Below are positions 61,747 to 64,000 of a stretch of 64,000 nucleotides of DNA, piece by piece. Each line of letters starts with the position of its first letter. Positions within the stretch are counted from its first letter, which is position 1. The position numbers were made by a program, and so were the translations under genes. The stretch lies in contig JAUVCV010000006.1 of NCBI GenBank assembly GCA_030595665.1, forward strand, positions 1 through 64,000, written 5' to 3'. The notes below the pieces were generated by a model. It did not search any database. It was not told where the DNA came from and worked only from the letters and a program-made list of their open reading frames with translations. This DNA is from Methanogenium sp. (lineage in GTDB: Archaea > Halobacteriota > Methanomicrobia > Methanomicrobiales > Methanomicrobiaceae).

Positions 61747-62733
61747 TCAGAGTTGATTCATGTACCCTTGTACTGAGTTTTTATAACCGTTTTTGCGTGC
61801 GGCCCGCTGGATGACCTTCCAGATGCCGCTTCCATACTGCATTGCCTTCTTCTCATAACAGGCTGTTTCCTGCGGCATATAGCTGCATGCGACCTTTCTG
61901 AGGGGACGTTTACGTACTCCCCCGAATACCTTTTTATCCGCAGGAATTGCTTCTGCAGCGCGCACAACACGTACATCAAGAAACGGACAGGAGAACAGGC
62001 ATCCAAAAAGATTTGCCACCGCCTGGTCGCGTGCACTCTGCATTGAAAGGCCGGCAAAGTCATCCCGAAAGAGGCGTTCAATATCTTCAGATTCAAGATA
62101 CCGTGAATATCCTCCAAAGAGTTCATCAGCCCCCTGACCTGCAAGAATGCGGGAATATCCGTTCTCCCCTGCCCACCGTGCGACAAAATACAGCGTTGCT
62201 GCAATTGATGCATCAACCGGGGTGACACGGGGGATGACTTTCATCACTGCCTTCAGGGCATCTTCAACCTCGCCGGGAGTGACGGTAACACCGATCAGAT
62301 CCAGACCGATTTCACCCGCCACATCTGTTGCGTGGCACAGGTCGTGTGAGCCTTCTGTTCCTACGCTTACGCAGGGAAGTCCTGCAACTGCTGCAATAAG
62401 AGCAGAGTCAACACCGCCGGAGAATGCCACGATTCCTTCTGAATTTCTGAGTCGCACTGCGGTTTCAATGGCATCTGCAAGTGGCATCCGGGGAGGTTCC
62501 GGCTTCACATGGCCTGTCACCACTCCCTTCTCCATTATAACTCCTGCATCGCATTTGCCGGGTACAATTCCCATCTGATCGCGTGCACAGCCGTCTTCCC
62601 AGGTAAGAACAAACTCTCCCCCGCATGAGGTAAGCCATTCTGTTCCTCCGGAGAGACGGCGGGCAATCTCTTCAGTGGTAAGGAGGGTGCCGTCAGTTTC
62701 TATCCAGCCTTTCAGGCTAATTTCTGATGCCAT
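61747..62733 (-). CDS. Asparagine synthetase-like protein with degenerate glutaminase domain
   Basis: This is a 328-residue protein. The C-terminal ~240 residues are an asparagine-synthetase synthase domain: the PP-loop GIVAFSGGVDSALIAAVAG near residue 100, LAGQGADELFGGYSRY near 200 and RKRPLRKVA near 280. The N-terminal ~85 residues look like a shrunken Ntn-type domain (CGGEFVLTWEDGCARDQMGI). There is no Cys at position 2, so it cannot use glutamine as classical AsnB does; free ammonia or another partner is needed. It heads the gatCAB-topA unit. Asparagine made by either route would serve translation. It could also act on a different carboxylate. Confidence 0.85.
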   Translation of the reverse strand: MASEISLKGWIETDGTLLTTEEIARRLSGGTEWLTSCGGEFVLTWEDGCARDQMGIVPGKCDAGVIMEKGVVTGHVKPEPPRMPLADAIETAVRLRNSEGIVAFSGGVDSALIAAVAGLPCVSVGTEGSHDLCHATDVAGEIGLDLIGVTVTPGEVEDALKAVMKVIPRVTPVDASIAATLYFVARWAGENGYSRILAGQGADELFGGYSRYLESEDIERLFRDDFAGLSMQSARDQAVANLFGCLFSCPFLDVRVVRAAEAIPADKKVFGGVRKRPLRKVACSYMPQETACYEKKAMQYGSGIWKVIQRAARKNGYKNSVQGYMNQL

Positions 62734-62790
62734 TTCTTCTGTTCCATTCCTGATATGTCCGGTTAATCAATTACCATCTCTCCACTGACT

Positions 62791-62797
62791 AAAAAAA
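62791..62797 (-). terminator. T-run after the 29-aa microprotein
   Basis: Seven A on the plus strand give a U7 tract on the minus-strand transcript, 10 bases after the microprotein stop codon and before the next gene in that direction. Confidence 0.4.
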
Positions 62798-62806
62798 GAA
62801 TGTGAA

Positions 62807-62896
62807 TTATGCCAGTACCTGGGGATGTCGGTCCGGGATCTGTCTCTCTCCTTTGTGAGGCTTGCCGCCCAGTAGATCCAGAAACAGGAAATGCAT
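62807..62896 (-). CDS. Candidate 29-aa microprotein with strong ribosome site
   Basis: On the minus strand a GGAGG lies 8-9 bases before an ATG at 62896, and the frame runs 29 codons to TAA at 62807. The product opens with a short hydrophobic segment (MHFLFLDLLGG) followed by a polar, basic part (KPHKGERQIPDRHP, then QVLA). A T-run (62791-62797, minus-strand sense) follows 10 bases after the stop as a possible terminator. It stands between purB and the asparagine-synthetase-like gene. An alternative is a small RNA: the AT-rich ATATTTATG that includes the start codon could be a TATA box, and GGATCT (62874-62879) can pair with AGATCC (62836-62841). Function unknown. Confidence 0.45.
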   Translation of the reverse strand: MHFLFLDLLGGKPHKGERQIPDRHPQVLA

Positions 62897-63010
62897 AAAT
62901 ATTCCCTCCTTAGTGGTAACGGCCGTATCGTTGCCATGTGGAGTGTATGCTGGTGTAAATCTGAGAAAACATTTCACGAAAAATGGATTGCAGGGGAAAT
63001 ATCTTCCCGA

Positions 63011-64000
63011 TTATAAGGAGAGCGGTCCCAGTTTTTCGGCGAGGGTTTCAACCTGGGTTACCGCGGTTCCAATATAGTTGTCCGGATTCAGGAGTGTTAC
63101 AATCTCATCATAGGTGATAAGAGCAGCAACGTCTTCGTCCTCTGAAAATACCGTTGCCACCGGACGTTTTTCCTCCAGGGCAACCATACATGCAACACGC
63201 ACATGTTCATGGGCGTCCTGTCGGTCCATCCCACGCTTCGTCAGTTGAATCATCACGGATTCTGCCATGTTTACGCCATGGAGCAGGTTCAGGTTTTTCC
63301 GGATATTGTCTTCCCTGATTCGCAGACCGGTGAGCACCTTTGTCATGACGGTGAGGATGTGGTCACAGAGAATGCTGGCTTCAGGGAATGTAACCCGTTC
63401 GCAGGAAGAGTTTGTGAGATCCCGCTCATCCCAGAGGACGTTGTTCGCGAGGGCCGGCTCGATCATGGCCCGGACGATACGCGACAGACCTGAAACCTGT
63501 TCTGACTTAATCGGGTTGCGCTTGTGCGGCATTGTGGAAGAACCGACCTGATTTTTACCAAAGGCCTCTTCCAGCTCACCTATTTCTGAGCGCTGCATCA
63601 TCCGTACTTCAAGAGCAATTTTGTCAAGAGTGGTGGCCACATTTGCAAGGAACATGATATACTCTGCAAACCGGTCACGCTGGATGACCTGGCTGGAGAC
63701 ATCCACCGGGGTCAGACCGAGATATTCCATCATATTGGCCATGACTGCAGTGCCGGCATCTCCAAGAGATGCCTGTGTCCCGACAGCGCCTGTCATCTGT
63801 CCGACAGCTGCCCGCGGGCGGAGCTGTTCCAGCCGCTCAATGTGCCGGGATACTTCAGATGCCCAGATGGCAAACCGCAGACCGTAGGTGGTGGGTACAC
63901 CAATCTGCCCGTGGGTGCGCCCGGCGCAGACCAGGGTTTTTGTCTCGAGACTGCGCTTTAAGAGCACGCCCAGAAGTGTTCTGAGTTTTTGCTCAATGAT
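63011..64000 (-). CDS. purB: Adenylosuccinate lyase (5' end beyond the window)
   Basis: This is the last 329 residues of PurB, which splits adenylosuccinate and SAICAR in purine synthesis. The frame stays open to the window edge, so the first ~110-120 residues are missing. Motifs are CAGRTHGQIGVPTTYGLRFA (split: AGRTHGQIGVPTTYG, LRFA) with the catalytic-type His, the superfamily signature VGSSTMPHKRNPIKSEQ, and FSEDEDVAALIT near the end. A GTG at 63967 is internal, not the start. Confidence 0.95.
   Translation of the reverse strand: MIEQKLRTLLGVLLKRSLETKTLVCAGRTHGQIGVPTTYGLRFAIWASEVSRHIERLEQLRPRAAVGQMTGAVGTQASLGDAGTAVMANMMEYLGLTPVDVSSQVIQRDRFAEYIMFLANVATTLDKIALEVRMMQRSEIGELEEAFGKNQVGSSTMPHKRNPIKSEQVSGLSRIVRAMIEPALANNVLWDERDLTNSSCERVTFPEASILCDHILTVMTKVLTGLRIREDNIRKNLNLLHGVNMAESVMIQLTKRGMDRQDAHEHVRVACMVALEEKRPVATVFSEDEDVAALITYDEIVTLLNPDNYIGTAVTQVETLAEKLGPLSL

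Overview
The window is archaeal and methanogen-derived. It carries mch (methenyl-H4MPT cyclohydrolase), methanogenesis marker 12, a porCDAB pyruvate:ferredoxin oxidoreductase operon, EF-1alpha, an Orc1/Cdc6 initiator, geranylgeranylglyceryl phosphate synthase, archaeal-type ThrRS and ribosomal proteins L7Ae/S28e/L24e. A tubulin-like CetZ, a DUF3821-like surface protein and the glycosylation-type membrane proteins point to the order Methanomicrobiales. The genus cannot be fixed from the sequence alone.

Layout. 1-2.5 kb is an AT-rich accessory patch: the tail of an unknown gene, a truncated CobT-like fragment and an orphan two-TM protein. 2.5-4.5 kb holds divergent cobT and cobS (cobamide nucleotide-loop assembly) plus a candidate Met/His/Trp-rich microprotein. 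5-8.6 kb is tuf-rpsJ followed by an Agl23-like membrane protein. 9.3-11.6 kb is a CetZ operon with a membrane-anchored partner. 11.7-16.6 kb is a tightly overlapping four-gene envelope-glycan locus (FAD oxidoreductase, GT2, flippase-like, DUF2298/YYY). 16.8-18 kb is rpl7ae-rps28e-rpl24e-ndk, with a structured leader. 18.2-22.5 kb holds a nitrilase, threonine synthase and exported proteins. 22.5-25.4 kb is por. 25.8-29.7 kb is methanogenesis marker 12, then a TnpB element that has landed in the 3' end of a two-gene PAS/RAD55-like signalling unit. 30-35.3 kb is uracil salvage, a DUF368 polyprenyl-phosphate transporter, an epimerase and phosphoglycerate mutase. 35.6-38.7 kb is a zinc-ribbon protein, cdc6, mch and a small zinc protein. 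39-44.4 kb holds tRNA-Val, a double-chagasin lipoprotein, an HNH nuclease and a MacB-type ABC operon with its S-layer-like partner. 44.5-51.4 kb holds stranded TnpB-element ends, a membrane protein, two tandem NifB genes and a sensor kinase. 51.7-64 kb is a mostly minus-strand housekeeping block: thrS, dcd, a TrmJ-like methylase, GGGPS, topA, gatBAC, an asparagine-synthetase-like gene and purB.

The most unusual content is: (i) one intact TnpB transposon plus at least four stranded end sequences of the same broad type, one directly upstream of cdc6 and two that supply the stop codons of topA and an HNH gene; (ii) tandem nifB paralogues, one with a 75-nt in-frame insertion that duplicates a strand next to the GxGDP loop; (iii) two plausible microproteins (39 and 29 aa); (iv) a box C/D-like motif and hairpin in the rpl7ae leader; (v) the CetZ-membrane coiled-coil pair. 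All functional calls rest on reading motifs by eye; no database search was run.
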